NCBI GenBank assembly: GCA_964057225.1
Contig: OZ059897.1
Location: 20,274,001 to 20,338,000, forward strand
Origin: Auanema rhodensis
Lineage: Eukaryota; Nematoda; Chromadorea; Rhabditida; Rhabditidae
Direction of reading: 5' to 3'
DNA length: 64,000 bases
Within the stretch, counting starts at the first letter, position 1. Each line of letters starts with the position of its first letter. A model generated the notes under the pieces. That model saw only the letters and a program-made list of their open reading frames with translations. It did not search any database and was not told the DNA's origin. This document shows positions 50,887 through 63,862 of this stretch, in pieces. Both the position numbers and the translations under genes were made by a program.

Positions 50887-52289
50887 AAGGCAAAGACGAT
50901 GGACAATGTTATTCAACGAAAAAATTAATTCTTCAGGGTGAAAATCGAGGATATAAGTGTGAACTTATATCAGTTGATATCTCGGTGCATTTTTAAGCTA
51001 GCGCAAATCTGATAACACAGATCGACGCAGCTCAAAAATCCGTACGAATGCACTATACTACATTGAGAAACGCTTAATACAAAAATTAGTTAAGATCGTT
51101 TGAAAAATGATGCATTAGTGTATGTTGAGTTTCCATGTACACTCAACATTGCTTCCAAAAACATTTTGACAAAAATTTTTTCGAAAAATTTCAAAATAAT
51201 TAAGCAAAAAGTAGATGTTTTTAGATTCCTTTTTTCAAGGCAAAGACGATGGACAATGTTATTCAACGAAAAAATTAATTCTTCAGGGTGAAAATCGAGG
51301 ATATAAGTGTGAACTTATATCAGTTGATATCTCGGTACATTTTTAAGCTAGCGCAAATCTGATAACACAGATCGACGCAGCTTAAAAATCCGCATCGAAT
51401 GCACTATACTACATGGAAGAACGCTTAATACAAAAATTAGTTATGATCGTTTGAAAAATGATGCATTAGTGTATGTTGAGTTTCCATGTACACTCAACAT
51501 TGCTTCCAAAAACATTTTGACAAAAATTTTTTCGAAAAATTTCAAAATAATTTAGCAAAAAGTAGATGTTTTTAGATTTCTTTTTTCAAGGCAAAGACGA
51601 TGGACAATGTTATTCAACGAAAAAATTATTTCTTCAGGGTGAAAATCGAGGATATAAGTGTAAACTTATATCAGTTGATATCTCGGTGCATTTTTAAGCT
51701 AGCGCAAATCTGATAACACAGATCGACGCAGCTTAAAAATCCGCATCGAATGCACTATACTACATTGAGAAACGCTTAATACAAAAATTAGTTATGATCG
51801 TTTGAAAAATGATGCATTAGTGTATGTTGAGTTTCCATGTACACTCAACATTGCTTCCAAAAAGATTTTGACAAAAATTTTTTCGAAAAATTTCAAAATA
51901 ATTTAGCGAAAAGTAGATGTTTTTAGATTCCTTTTTTCAAGGCAAAGACGATGGACAATGTTATTCAACGAAAAAATTATTTCTTCAGGGTGAAAATCGA
52001 GGATATAAGTGTGAACTTATATCAGTTGATATCTCGGTGCATTTTTAAGCTAGCGCAAATCTGATAACACAGATCGACGCAGCTTAAAAATCCGCATCGA
52101 ATGCACTATACTACATTGAGAAACGCTTAATACAAAAATTAGTTATGATCGTTTGAAAAATGATGCATTAGTGTATGTTGAGTTTCCATGTACACTCAAC
52201 ATTGCTTCCAAAAACATTTTGACAAAAATTTTTTCGAAAAATTTCAAAATAATTTAGCAAAAAGTAGATGTTTTTAGATTCCTTTTTTC
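50887..52289 (+). repeat. Shortened HOR copy (c-b-d-e, 1403 bp)
   Basis: Units start at 50887 (c), 51237 (b), 51588 (d) and 51939 (e). The leading a-b pair is missing, as expected from an unequal exchange between the two similar deletion-type/b dimers. Confidence 0.85.
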
Positions 52290-54393
52290 AAGGCAAAGAC
52301 GATGGACGATGTTATTCAACGAAAAAATTAATTCTTCAGGGTGAAAATCGAGGATATAAGTGTGAACTTATATCAGTTGATATCTCGGTGCATTTTTAAG
52401 CTAGCGCAAATCTGATAACACAGATCGACGCAGCTCAAAAATCCGTACGAATGCACTATACTATATTGAGAAACGCTTAATACAAAAATTAGTTATGATC
52501 GTTTGAAAAATGATGCATTAGTGTATGTTGAGTTTCCATGTACACTCAACATTGCTTCCAAAAACATTTTGACAAAAATTTTTTCGAAAAATTTCAAAAT
52601 AATTAAGCAAAAAGTAGATGTTTTTAGATTCCTTTTTTCAAGGCAAAGACGATGGACAATGTTATTCAACGAAAAAATTAATTCTTCAGGGTGAAAATCG
52701 AGGATATAAGTGTGAACTTATATCAGTTGATATCTCGGTACATTTTTAAGCTAGCGCAAATCTGATAACACAGATCGACGCAGCTTAAAAATCCGCATCG
52801 AATGCACTATACTACATGGAAGAACGCTTAATACAAAAATTAGTTATGATCGTTTGAAAAATGATGCATTAGTGTATGTTGAGTTTCCATGTACACTCAA
52901 CATTGCTTCCAAAAACATTTTGACAAAAATTTTTTCGAAAAATTTCAAAATAATTTAGCAAAAAGTAGATGTTTTTAGATTTCTTTTTTCAAGGCAAAGA
53001 CGATGGACAATGTTATTCAACGAAAAAATTAATTCTTCAGGGTGAAAATCGAGGATATAAGTGTGAACTTATATCAGTTGATATCTCGGTGCATTTTTAA
53101 GCTAGCGCAAATCTGATAACACAGATCGACGCAGCTCAAAAATCCGTACGAATGCACTATACTACATTGAGAAACGCTTAATACAAAAATTAGTTAAGAT
53201 CGTTTGAAAAATGATGCATTAGTGTATGTTGAGTTTCCATGTACACTCAACATTGCTTCCAAAAACATTTTGACAAAAATTTTTTCGAAAAATTTCAAAA
53301 TAATTAAGCAAAAAGTAGATGTTTTTAGATTCCTTTTTTCAAGGCAAAGACGATGGACAATGTTATTCAACGAAAAAATTAATTCTTCAGGGTGAAAATC
53401 GAGGATATAAGTGTGAACTTATATCAGTTGATATCTCGGTACATTTTTAAGCTAGCGCAAATCTGATAACACAGATCGACGCAGCTTAAAAATCCGCATC
53501 GAATGCACTATACTACATGGAAGAACGCTTAATACAAAAATTAGTTATGATCGTTTGAAAAATGATGCATTAGTGTATGTTGAGTTTCCATGTACACTCA
53601 ACATTGCTTCCAAAAACATTTTGACAAAAATTTTTTCGAAAAATTTCAAAATAATTTAGCAAAAAGTAGATGTTTTTAGATTTCTTTTTTCAAGGCAAAG
53701 ACGATGGACAATGTTATTCAACGAAAAAATTATTTCTTCAGGGTGAAAATCGAGGATATAAGTGTAAACTTATATCAGTTGATATCTCGGTGCATTTTTA
53801 AGCTAGCGCAAATCTGATAACACAGATCGACGCAGCTTAAAAATCCGCATCGAATGCACTATACTACATTGAGAAACGCTTAATACAAAAATTAGTTATG
53901 ATCGTTTGAAAAATGATGCATTAGTGTATGTTGAGTTTCCATGTACACTCAACATTGCTTCCAAAAAGATTTTGACAAAAATTTTTTCGAAAAATTTCAA
54001 AATAATTTAGCGAAAAGTAGATGTTTTTAGATTCCTTTTTTCAAGGCAAAGACGATGGACAATGTTATTCAACGAAAAAATTATTTCTTCAGGGTGAAAA
54101 TCGAGGATATAAGTGTGAACTTATATCAGTTGATATCTCGGTGCATTTTTAAGCTAGCGCAAATCTGATAACACAGATCGACGCAGCTTAAAAATCCGCA
54201 TCGAATGCACTATACTACATTGAGAAACGCTTAATACAAAAATTAGTTATGATCGTTTGAAAAATGATGCATTAGTGTATGTTGAGTTTCCATGTACACT
54301 CAACATTGCTTCCGAAAACATTTTGACAAAAATTTTTTCGAAAAATTTCAAAATAATTTAGCAAAAAGTAGATGTTTTTAGATTCCTTTTTTC
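52290..54393 (+). repeat. Six-monomer HOR copy 2 (a-b-c-b-d-e, 2104 bp)
   Basis: Units start at 52290, 52640, 52991, 53341, 53692 and 54043. The e unit carries CCGAAAAC and is followed by an AAGGCGAAG unit, a combination repeated only in copy 4. This is the start of the 8066-bp superunit. Confidence 0.9.
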
Positions 54394-57199
54394 AAGGCGA
54401 AGACGATGGACAATGTTATTCAACGAAAAAATTAATTCTTCAGGGTGAAAATCGAGGATATAAGTGTGAACTTATATCAGTTGATATCTCGGTACATTTT
54501 TAAGCTAGCGCAAATCTGATAACACAGATCGACGCAGCTTAAAAATCCGCATCGAATGCACTATACTACATGGAAGAACGCTTAATACAAAAATTAGTTA
54601 TGATCGTTTGAAAAATGATGCATTAGTGTATGTTGAGTTTCCATGTACACTCAACATTGCTTCCAAAAACATTTTGACAAAAATTTTTTCGAAAAATTTC
54701 AAAATAATTTAGCAAAAAGTAGATGTTTTTAGATTCCTTTTTTCAAGGCAAAGACGATGGACGATGTTATTCAACGAAAAAATTAATTCTTCAGGGTGAA
54801 AATCGAGGATATAAGTGTGAACTTATATCAGTTGATATCTCGGTGCATTTTTAAGCTAGCGCAAATCTGATAACACAGATCGACGCAGCTTAAAAATCCG
54901 CATCGAATGCACTATACTACATGGAAGAACGCTTAATACAAAAATTAGTTATGATCGTTTGAAAAATGATGCATTAGTGTATGTTGAGTTTCCATGTACA
55001 CTCAACATTGCTTCCAAAAACATTTTGACAAAAATTTTTTCGAAAAATTTCAAAATAATTTAGCAAAAAGTAGATGTTTTTAGATTCCTTTTTTCAAGGC
55101 AAAGACGATGGACAATGTTATTCAACGAAAAAATTATTTCTTCAGGGTGAAAATCGAGGATATAAGTGTGAACTTATATCAAATGATATCTCGGTGCATT
55201 TTTAAGCTAGCGCAAATCTGATAACACAGATCGACGCAGCTTAAAAATCCGCATCGAATGCACTATACTACATTGAGAAACGCTTAATACAAAAATTAGT
55301 TATGATCGTTTGAAAAATGATGCATTAGTGTATGTTGAGTTTCCATGTACACTCAACATTGCTTCCAAAAACATTTTGACAAAAATTTTTTCGAAAAATT
55401 TCAAAATAATTTAGCAAAAAGTAGATGTTTTTAGATTCCTTTTTTCAAGGCAAAGACGATGGACAATGTTATTCAACGAAAAAATTAATTCTTCAGGGTG
55501 AAAATCGAGGATATAAGTGTGAACTTATATCAGTTGATATCTCGGTGCATTTTTAAGCTAGCGCAAATCTGATAACACAGATCGACGCAGCTCAAAAATC
55601 CGTACGAATGCACTATACTATATTGAGAAACGCTTAATACAAAAATTAGTTATGATCGTTTGAAAAATGATGCATTAGTGTATGTTGAGTTTCCATGTAC
55701 ACTCAACATTGCTTCCAAAAACATTTTGACAAAAATTTTTTCGAAAAATTTCAAAATAATTTAGCAAAAAGTAGATGTTTTTAGATTCCTTTTTTTAAGG
55801 CGAAGACGATGGACGATGTTATTCAACGAAAAAATTAATTCTTCAGGGTGAAAATCGAGGATATAAGTGTGAACTTATATCAGTTGATATCTCGGTGCAT
55901 TTTTAAGCTAGCGCAAATCTGATAACACAGATCGACGCAGCTTAAAAATCCGCATCGAATGCACTATACTACATGGAAGAACGCTTAATACAAAAATTAG
56001 TTATGATCGTTTGAAAAATGATGCATTAGTGTATGTTGAGTTTCCATGTACACTCAACATTGCTTCCAAAAAGATTTTGACAAAAATTTTTTCGAAAAAT
56101 TTCAAAATAATTTAGCGAAAAGTAGATGTTTTTAGATTCCTTTTTTCAAGGCAAAGACGATGGACAATGTTATTCAACGAAAAAATTATTTCTTCAGGGT
56201 GAAAATCGAGGATATAAGTGTGAACTTATATCAGTTGATATCTCGGTGCATTTTTAAGCTAGCGCAAATCTGATAACACAGATCGACGCAGCTTAAAAAT
56301 CCGCATCGAATGCACTATACTACATTAAGAAACGCTTAATACAAAAATTAGTTATGATCGTTTGAAAAATGATGCATTAGTGTATGTTGAGTTTCCATGT
56401 ACACTCAACATTGCTTCCAAAAACATTTTGACAAAAATTTTTTCGAAAAATTTCAAAATAATTTAGCAAAAAGTAGATGTTTTTAGATTCCTTTTTTTAA
56501 GGCAAAGACGATGGACGATGTTATTCAACGAAAAAATTAATTCTTCAGGGTGAAAATCGAGGATATAAGTGTGAACTTATATCAGTTGATATCTCGGTGC
56601 ATTTTTAAGCTAGCGCAAATCTGATAACACAGATCGACGCAGCTTAAAAATCCGCATCGAATGCACTATACTACATGGAAGAACGCTTAATACAAAAATT
56701 AGTTATGATCGTTTGAAAAATGATGCATTAGTGTATGTTGAGTTTCCATGTACACTCAACATTGCTTCCAAAAACATTTTGACAAAAATTTTTTCGAAAA
56801 ATTTCAAAATAATTTAGCAAAAAGTAGATGTTTTTAGATTCCTTTTTTCAAGGCAAAGACGATGGACGATGTTATTCAACGAAAAAATTAATTCTTCAGG
56901 GTGAAAATCGAGGATATAAGTGTGAACTTATATCAGTTGATATCTCGGTGCATTTTTAAGCTAGCGCAAATCTGATAACACAGATCGACGCAGCTCAAAA
57001 ATCCGTACGAATGCACTATACTATATTGAGAAACGCTTAATACAAAAATTAGTTATGATCGTTTGAAAAATGATGCATTAGTGTATGTTGAGTTTCCATG
57101 TACACTCAACATTGCTTCCAAAAACATTTTGACAAAAATTTTTTCGAAAAATTTCAAAATAATTTAGCAAAAAGTAGATGTTTTTAGATTCCTTTTTTC
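54394..57199 (+). repeat. Eight divergent monomers between HOR copies 2 and 3
   Basis: Monomers 156-163 include an AAGGCGAAG/TACAT/GGAAGA unit (54394), a TTATTTC unit with ATATCAAATGATATC (55096), a deletion unit retaining TAG (55447) and an AAGGCGAAG unit with the d-type tail AAAAAGATTT plus TAGCGAAAA (55797). The last deletion unit (56850) is followed directly by another (57200), the only adjacent pair of that type. The first five units return in the same order at 62460. Confidence 0.8.
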
Positions 57200-59303
57200 A
57201 AGGCAAAGACGATGGACGATGTTATTCAACGAAAAAATTAATTCTTCAGGGTGAAAATCGAGGATATAAGTGTGAACTTATATCAGTTGATATCTCGGTG
57301 CATTTTTAAGCTAGCGCAAATCTGATAACACAGATCGACGCAGCTCAAAAATCCGTACGAATGCACTATACTATATTGAGAAACGCTTAATACAAAAATT
57401 AGTTATGATCGTTTGAAAAATGATGCATTAGTGTATGTTGAGTTTCCATGTACACTCAACATTGCTTCCAAAAACATTTTGACAAAAATTTTTTCGAAAA
57501 ATTTCAAAATAATTAAGCAAAAAGTAGATGTTTTTAGATTCCTTTTTTCAAGGCAAAGACGATGGACAATGTTATTCAACGAAAAAATTAATTCTTCAGG
57601 GTGAAAATCGAGGATATAAGTGTGAACTTATATCAGTTGATATCTCGGTACATTTTTAAGCTAGCGCAAATCTGATAACACAGATCGACGCAGCTTAAAA
57701 ATCCGCATCGAATGCACTATACTACATAGAAGAACGCTTAATACAAAAATTAGTTATGATCGTTTGAAAAATGATGCATTAGTGTATGTTGAGTTTCCAT
57801 GTACACTCAACATTGCTTCCAAAAACATTTTGACAAAAATTTTTTCGAAAAATTTCAAAATAATTTAGCAAAAAGTAGATGTTTTTAGATTTCTTTTTTC
57901 AAGGCAAAGACGATGGACAATGTTATTCAACGAAAAAATTAATTCTTCAGGGTGAAAATCGAGGATATAAGTGTGAACTTATATCAGTTGATATCTCGGT
58001 GCATTTTTAAGCTAGCGCAAATCTGATAACACAGATCGACGCAGCTCAAAAATCCGTACGAATGCACTATACTACATTGAGAAACGCTTAATACAAAAAT
58101 TAGTTAAGATCGTTTGAAAAATGATGCATTAGTGTATGTTGAGTTTCCATGTACACTCAACATTGCTTCCAAAAACATTTTGACAAAAATTTTTTCGAAA
58201 AATTTCAAAATAATTAAGCAAAAAGTAGATGTTTTTAGATTCCTTTTTTCAAGGCAAAGACGATGGACAATGTTATTCAACGAAAAAATTAATTCTTCAG
58301 GGTGAAAATCGAGGATATAAGTGTGAACTTATATCAGTTGATATCTCGGTACATTTTTAAGCTAGCGCAAATCTGATAACACAGATCGACGCAGCTTAAA
58401 AATCCGCATCGAATGCACTATACTACATGGAAGAACGCTTAATACAAAAATTAGTTATGATCGTTTGAAAAATGATGCATTAGTGTATGTTGAGTTTCCA
58501 TGTACACTCAACATTGCTTCCAAAAACATTTTGACAAAAATTTTTTCGAAAAATTTCAAAATAATTTAGCAAAAAGTAGATGTTTTTAGATTTCTTTTTT
58601 CAAGGCAAAGACGATGGACAATGTTATTCAACGAAAAAATTATTTCTTCAGGGTGAAAATCGAGGATATAAGTGTAAACTTATATCAGTTGATATCTCGG
58701 TGCATTTTTAAGCTAGCGCAAATCTGATAACACAGATCGACGCAGCTTAAAAATCCGCATCGAATGCACTATACTACATTGAGAAACGCTTAATACAAAA
58801 ATTAGTTATGATCGTTTGAAAAATGATGCATTAGTGTATGTTGAGTTTCCATGTACACTCAACATTGCTTCCAAAAAGATTTTGACAAAAATTTTTTCGA
58901 AAAATTTCAAAATAATTTAGCGAAAAGTAGATGTTTTTAGATTCCTTTTTTCAAGGCAAAGACGATGGACAATGTTATTCAACGAAAAAATTATTTCTTC
59001 AGGGTGAAAATCGAGGATATAAGTGTGAACTTATATCAGTTGATATCTCGGTGCATTTTTAAGCTAGCGCAAATCTGATAACACAGATCGACGCAGCTTA
59101 AAAATCCGCATCGAATGCACTATACTACATTGAGAAACGCTTAATACAAAAATTAGTTATGATCGTTTGAAAAATGATGCATTAGTGTATGTTGAGTTTC
59201 CATGTACACTCAACATTGCTTCCAAAAACATTTTGACAAAAATTTTTTCGAAAAATTTCAAAATAATTTAGCAAAAAGTAGATGTTTTCAGATTCCTTTT
59301 TTC
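57200..59303 (+). repeat. Six-monomer HOR copy 3 (a-b-c-b-d-e, 2104 bp)
   Basis: Units start at 57200, 57550, 57901, 58251, 58602 and 58953. The first b has AGAAGA instead of GGAAGA. The e unit ends with the rare GTTTTCAGATTCC, shared only with 60005-60355. Confidence 0.9.
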
Positions 59304-60355
59304 AAGGCAAAGACGATGGACGATGTTATTCAACGAAAAAATTAATTCTTCAGGGTGAAAATCGAGGATATAAGTGTGAACTTATATCAGTTGATATCTC
59401 GGTGCATTTTTAAGCTAGCGCAAATCTGATAACACAGATCGACGCAGCTCAAAAATCCGTACGAATGCACTATACTATATTGAGAAACGCTTAATACAAA
59501 AATTAGTTATGATCGTTTGAAAAATGATGCATTAGTGTATGTTGAGTTTCCATGTACACTCAACATTGCTTCCAAAAACATTTTGACAAAAATTTTTTCG
59601 AAAAATTTCAAAATAATTAAGCAAAAAGTAGATGTTTTTAGATTCCTTTTTTCAAGGCAAAGACGATGGACAATGTTATTCAACGAAAAAATTAATTCTT
59701 CAGGGTGAAAATCGAGGATATAAGTGTGAACTTATATCAGTTGATATCTCGGTACATTTTTAAGCTAGCGCAAATCTGATAACACAGATCGACGCAGCTT
59801 AAAAATCCGCATCGAATGCACTATACTACATGGAAGAACGCTTAATACAAAAATTAGTTATGATCGTTTGAAAAATGATGCATTAGTGTATGTTGAGTTT
59901 CCATGTACACTCAACATTGCTTCCAAAAACATTTTGACAAAAATTTTTTCGAAAAATTTCAAAATAATTTAGCAAAAAGTAGATGTTTTTAGATTTCTTT
60001 TTTCAAGGCAAAGACGATGGACAATGTTATTCAACGAAAAAATTATTTCTTCAGGGTGAAAATCGAGGATATAAGTGTGAACTTATATCAGTTGATATCT
60101 CGGTGCATTTTTAAGCTAGCGCAAATCTGATAACACAGATCGACGCAGCTTAAAAATCCGCATCGAATGCACTATACTACATTGAGAAACGCTTAATACA
60201 AAAATTAGTTATGATCGTTTGAAAAATGATGCATTAGTGTATGTTGAGTTTCCATGTACACTCAACATTGCTTCCAAAAACATTTTGACAAAAATTTTTT
60301 CGAAAAATTTCAAAATAATTTAGCAAAAAGTAGATGTTTTCAGATTCCTTTTTTC
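59304..60355 (+). repeat. Three-monomer HOR remnant (a-b-e, 1052 bp)
   Basis: Units start at 59304 (a), 59654 (b) and 60005 (e). The e unit carries GTTTTCAGATTCC like the e of copy 3 just upstream. The e-a-b series beginning at 58953 therefore appears twice in tandem, a recent 1052-bp duplication or the product of deleting c-b-d. Confidence 0.8.
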
Positions 60356-62459
60356 AAGGCAAAGACGATGGACGATGTTATTCAACGAAAAAATTAATTC
60401 TTCAGGGTGAAAATCGAGGATATAAGTGTGAACTTATATCAGTTGATATCTCGGTGCATTTTTAAGCTAGCGCAAATCTGATAACACAGATCGACGCAGC
60501 TCAAAAATCCGTACGAATGCACTATACTATATTGAGAAACGCTTAATACAAAAATTAGTTATGATCGTTTGAAAAATGATGCATTAGTGTATGTTGAGTT
60601 TCCATGTACACTCAACATTGCTTCCAAAAACATTTTGACAAAAATTTTTTCGAAAAATTTCAAAATAATTAAGCAAAAAGTAGATGTTTTTAGATTCCTT
60701 TTTTCAAGGCAAAGACGATGGACAATGTTATTCAACGAAAAAATTAATTCTTCAGGGTGAAAATCGAGGATATAAGTGTGAACTTATATCAGTTGATATC
60801 TCGGTACATTTTTAAGCTAGCGCAAATCTGATAACACAGATCGACGCAGCTTAAAAATCCGCATCGAATGCACTATACTACATGGAAGAACGCTTAATAC
60901 AAAAATTAGTTATGATCGTTTGAAAAATGATGCATTAGTGTATGTTGAGTTTCCATGTACACTCAACATTGCTTCCAAAAACATTTTGACAAAAATTTTT
61001 TCGAAAAATTTCAAAATAATTTAGCAAAAAGTAGATGTTTTTAGATTTCTTTTTTCAAGGCAAAGACGATGGACAATGTTATTCAACGAAAAAATTAATT
61101 CTTCAGGGTGAAAATCGAGGATATAAGTGTGAACTTATATCAGTTGATATCTCGGTGCATTTTTAAGCTAGCGCAAATCTGATAACACAGATCGACGCAG
61201 CTCAAAAATCCGTACGAATGCACTATACTACATTGAGAAACGCTTAATACAAAAATTAGTTAAGATCGTTTGAAAAATGATGCATTAGTGTATGTTGAGT
61301 TTCCATGTACACTCAACATTGCTTCCAAAAACATTTTGACAAAAATTTTTTCGAAAAATTTCAAAATAATTAAGCAAAAAGTAGATGTTTTTAGATTCCT
61401 TTTTTCAAGGCAAAGACGATGGACAATGTTATTCAACGAAAAAATTAATTCTTCAGGGTGAAAATCGAGGATATAAGTGTGAACTTATATCAGTTGATAT
61501 CTCGGTACATTTTTAAGCTAGCGCAAATCTGATAACACAGATCGACGCAGCTTAAAAATCCGCATCGAATGCACTATACTACATGGAAGAACGCTTAATA
61601 CAAAAATTAGTTATGATCGTTTGAAAAATGATGCATTAGTGTATGTTGAGTTTCCATGTACACTCAACATTGCTTCCAAAAACATTTTGACAAAAATTTT
61701 TTCGAAAAATTTCAAAATAATTTAGCAAAAAGTAGATGTTTTTAGATTTCTTTTTTCAAGGCAAAGACGATGGACAATGTTATTCAACGAAAAAATTATT
61801 TCTTCAGGGTGAAAATCGAGGATATAAGTGTAAACTTATATCAGTTGATATCTCGGTGCATTTTTAAGCTAGCGCAAATCTGATAACACAGATCGACGCA
61901 GCTTAAAAATCCGCATCGAATGCACTATACTACATTGAGAAACGCTTAATACAAAAATTAGTTATGATCGTTTGAAAAATGATGCATTAGTGTATGTTGA
62001 GTTTCCATGTACACTCAACATTGCTTCCAAAAAGATTTTGACAAAAATTTTTTCGAAAAATTTCAAAATAATTTAGCGAAAAGTAGATGTTTTTAGATTC
62101 CTTTTTTCAAGGCAAAGACGATGGACAATGTTATTCAACGAAAAAATTATTTCTTCAGGGTGAAAATCGAGGATATAAGTGTGAACTTATATCAGTTGAT
62201 ATCTCGGTGCATTTTTAAGCTAGCGCAAATCTGATAACACAGATCGACGCAGCTTAAAAATCCGCATCGAATGCACTATACTACATTGAGAAACGCTTAA
62301 TACAAAAATTAGTTATGATCGTTTGAAAAATGATGCATTAGTGTATGTTGAGTTTCCATGTACACTCAACATTGCTTCCGAAAACATTTTGACAAAAATT
62401 TTTTCGAAAAATTTCAAAATAATTTAGCAAAAAGTAGATGTTTTTAGATTCCTTTTTTC
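60356..62459 (+). repeat. Six-monomer HOR copy 4 (a-b-c-b-d-e, 2104 bp)
   Basis: Units start at 60356, 60706, 61057, 61407, 61758 and 62109. The e unit has CCGAAAAC and is followed by AAGGCGAAG, as in copy 2. This begins the second round of the 8066-bp superunit. Confidence 0.9.
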
Positions 62460-63862
62460 AAGGCGAAGACGATGGACAATGTTATTCAACGAAAAAATTA
62501 ATTCTTCAGGGTGAAAATCGAGGATATAAGTGTGAACTTATATCAGTTGATATCTCGGTACATTTTTAAGCTAGCGCAAATCTGATAACACAGATCGACG
62601 CAGCTTAAAAATCCGCATCGAATGCACTATACTACATGGAAGAACGCTTAATACAAAAATTAGTTATGATCGTTTGAAAAATGATGCATTAGTGTATGTT
62701 GAGTTTCCATGTACACTCAACATTGCTTCCAAAAACATTTTGACAAAAATTTTTTCGAAAAATTTCAAAATAATTTAGCAAAAAGTAGATGTTTTTAGAT
62801 TCCTTTTTTCAAGGCAAAGACGATGGACAATGTTATTCAACGAAAAAATTAATTCTTCAGGGTGAAAATCGAGGATATAAGTGTGAACTTATATCAGTTG
62901 ATATCTCGGTGCATTTTTAAGCTAGCGCAAATCTGATAACACAGATCGACGCAGCTTAAAAATCCGCATCGAATGCACTATACTACATGGAAGAACGCTT
63001 AATACAAAAATTAGTTATGATCGTTTGAAAAATGATGCATTAGTGTATGTTGAGTTTCCATGTACACTCAACATTGCTTCCAAAAACATTTTGACAAAAA
63101 TTTTTTCGAAAAATTTCAAAATAATTTAGCAAAAAGTAGATGTTTTTAGATTCCTTTTTTCAAGGCAAAGACGATGGACAATGTTATTCAACGAAAAAAT
63201 TATTTCTTCAGGGTGAAAATCGAGGATATAAGTGTGAACTTATATCAAATGATATCTCGGTGCATTTTTAAGCTAGCGCAAATCTGATAACACAGATCGA
63301 CGCAGCTTAAAAATCCGCATCGAATGCACTATACTACATTGAGAAACGCTTAATACAAAAATTAGTTATGATCGTTTGAAAAATGATGCATTAGTGTATG
63401 TTGAGTTTCCATGTACACTCAACATTGCTTCCAAAAACATTTTGACAAAAATTTTTTCGAAAAATTTCAAAATAATTTAGCAAAAAGTAGATGTTTTTAG
63501 ATTCCTTTTTTCAAGGCAAAGACGATGGACGATGTTATTCAACGAAAAAATTAATTCTTCAGGGTGAAAATCGAGGATATAAGTGTGAACTTATATCAGT
63601 TGATATCTCGGTGCATTTTTAAGCTAGCGCAAATCTGATAACACAGATCGACGCAGCTCAAAAATCCGTACGAATGCACTATACTATATTGAGAAACGCT
63701 TAATACAAAAATTAGTTATGATCGTTTGAAAAATGATGCATTAGTGTATGTTGAGTTTCCATGTACACTCAACATTGCTTCCAAAAACATTTTGACAAAA
63801 ATTTTTTCGAAAAATTTCAAAATAATTTAGCAAAAAGTAGATGTTTTTAGATTCCTTTTTTT
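62460..63862 (+). repeat. Second copy of the divergent post-HOR monomers
   Basis: Monomers 179-182 match 156-159, including AAGGCGAAG/TACAT, the ATATCAAATGATATC unit and the deletion unit ending TTTTTTTAAGG. Differences I saw at monomer position 19 run in opposite directions: GACAATG at 62811 against GACGATG at 54745, and GACGATG at 63513 against GACAATG at 55447. Confidence 0.8.
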
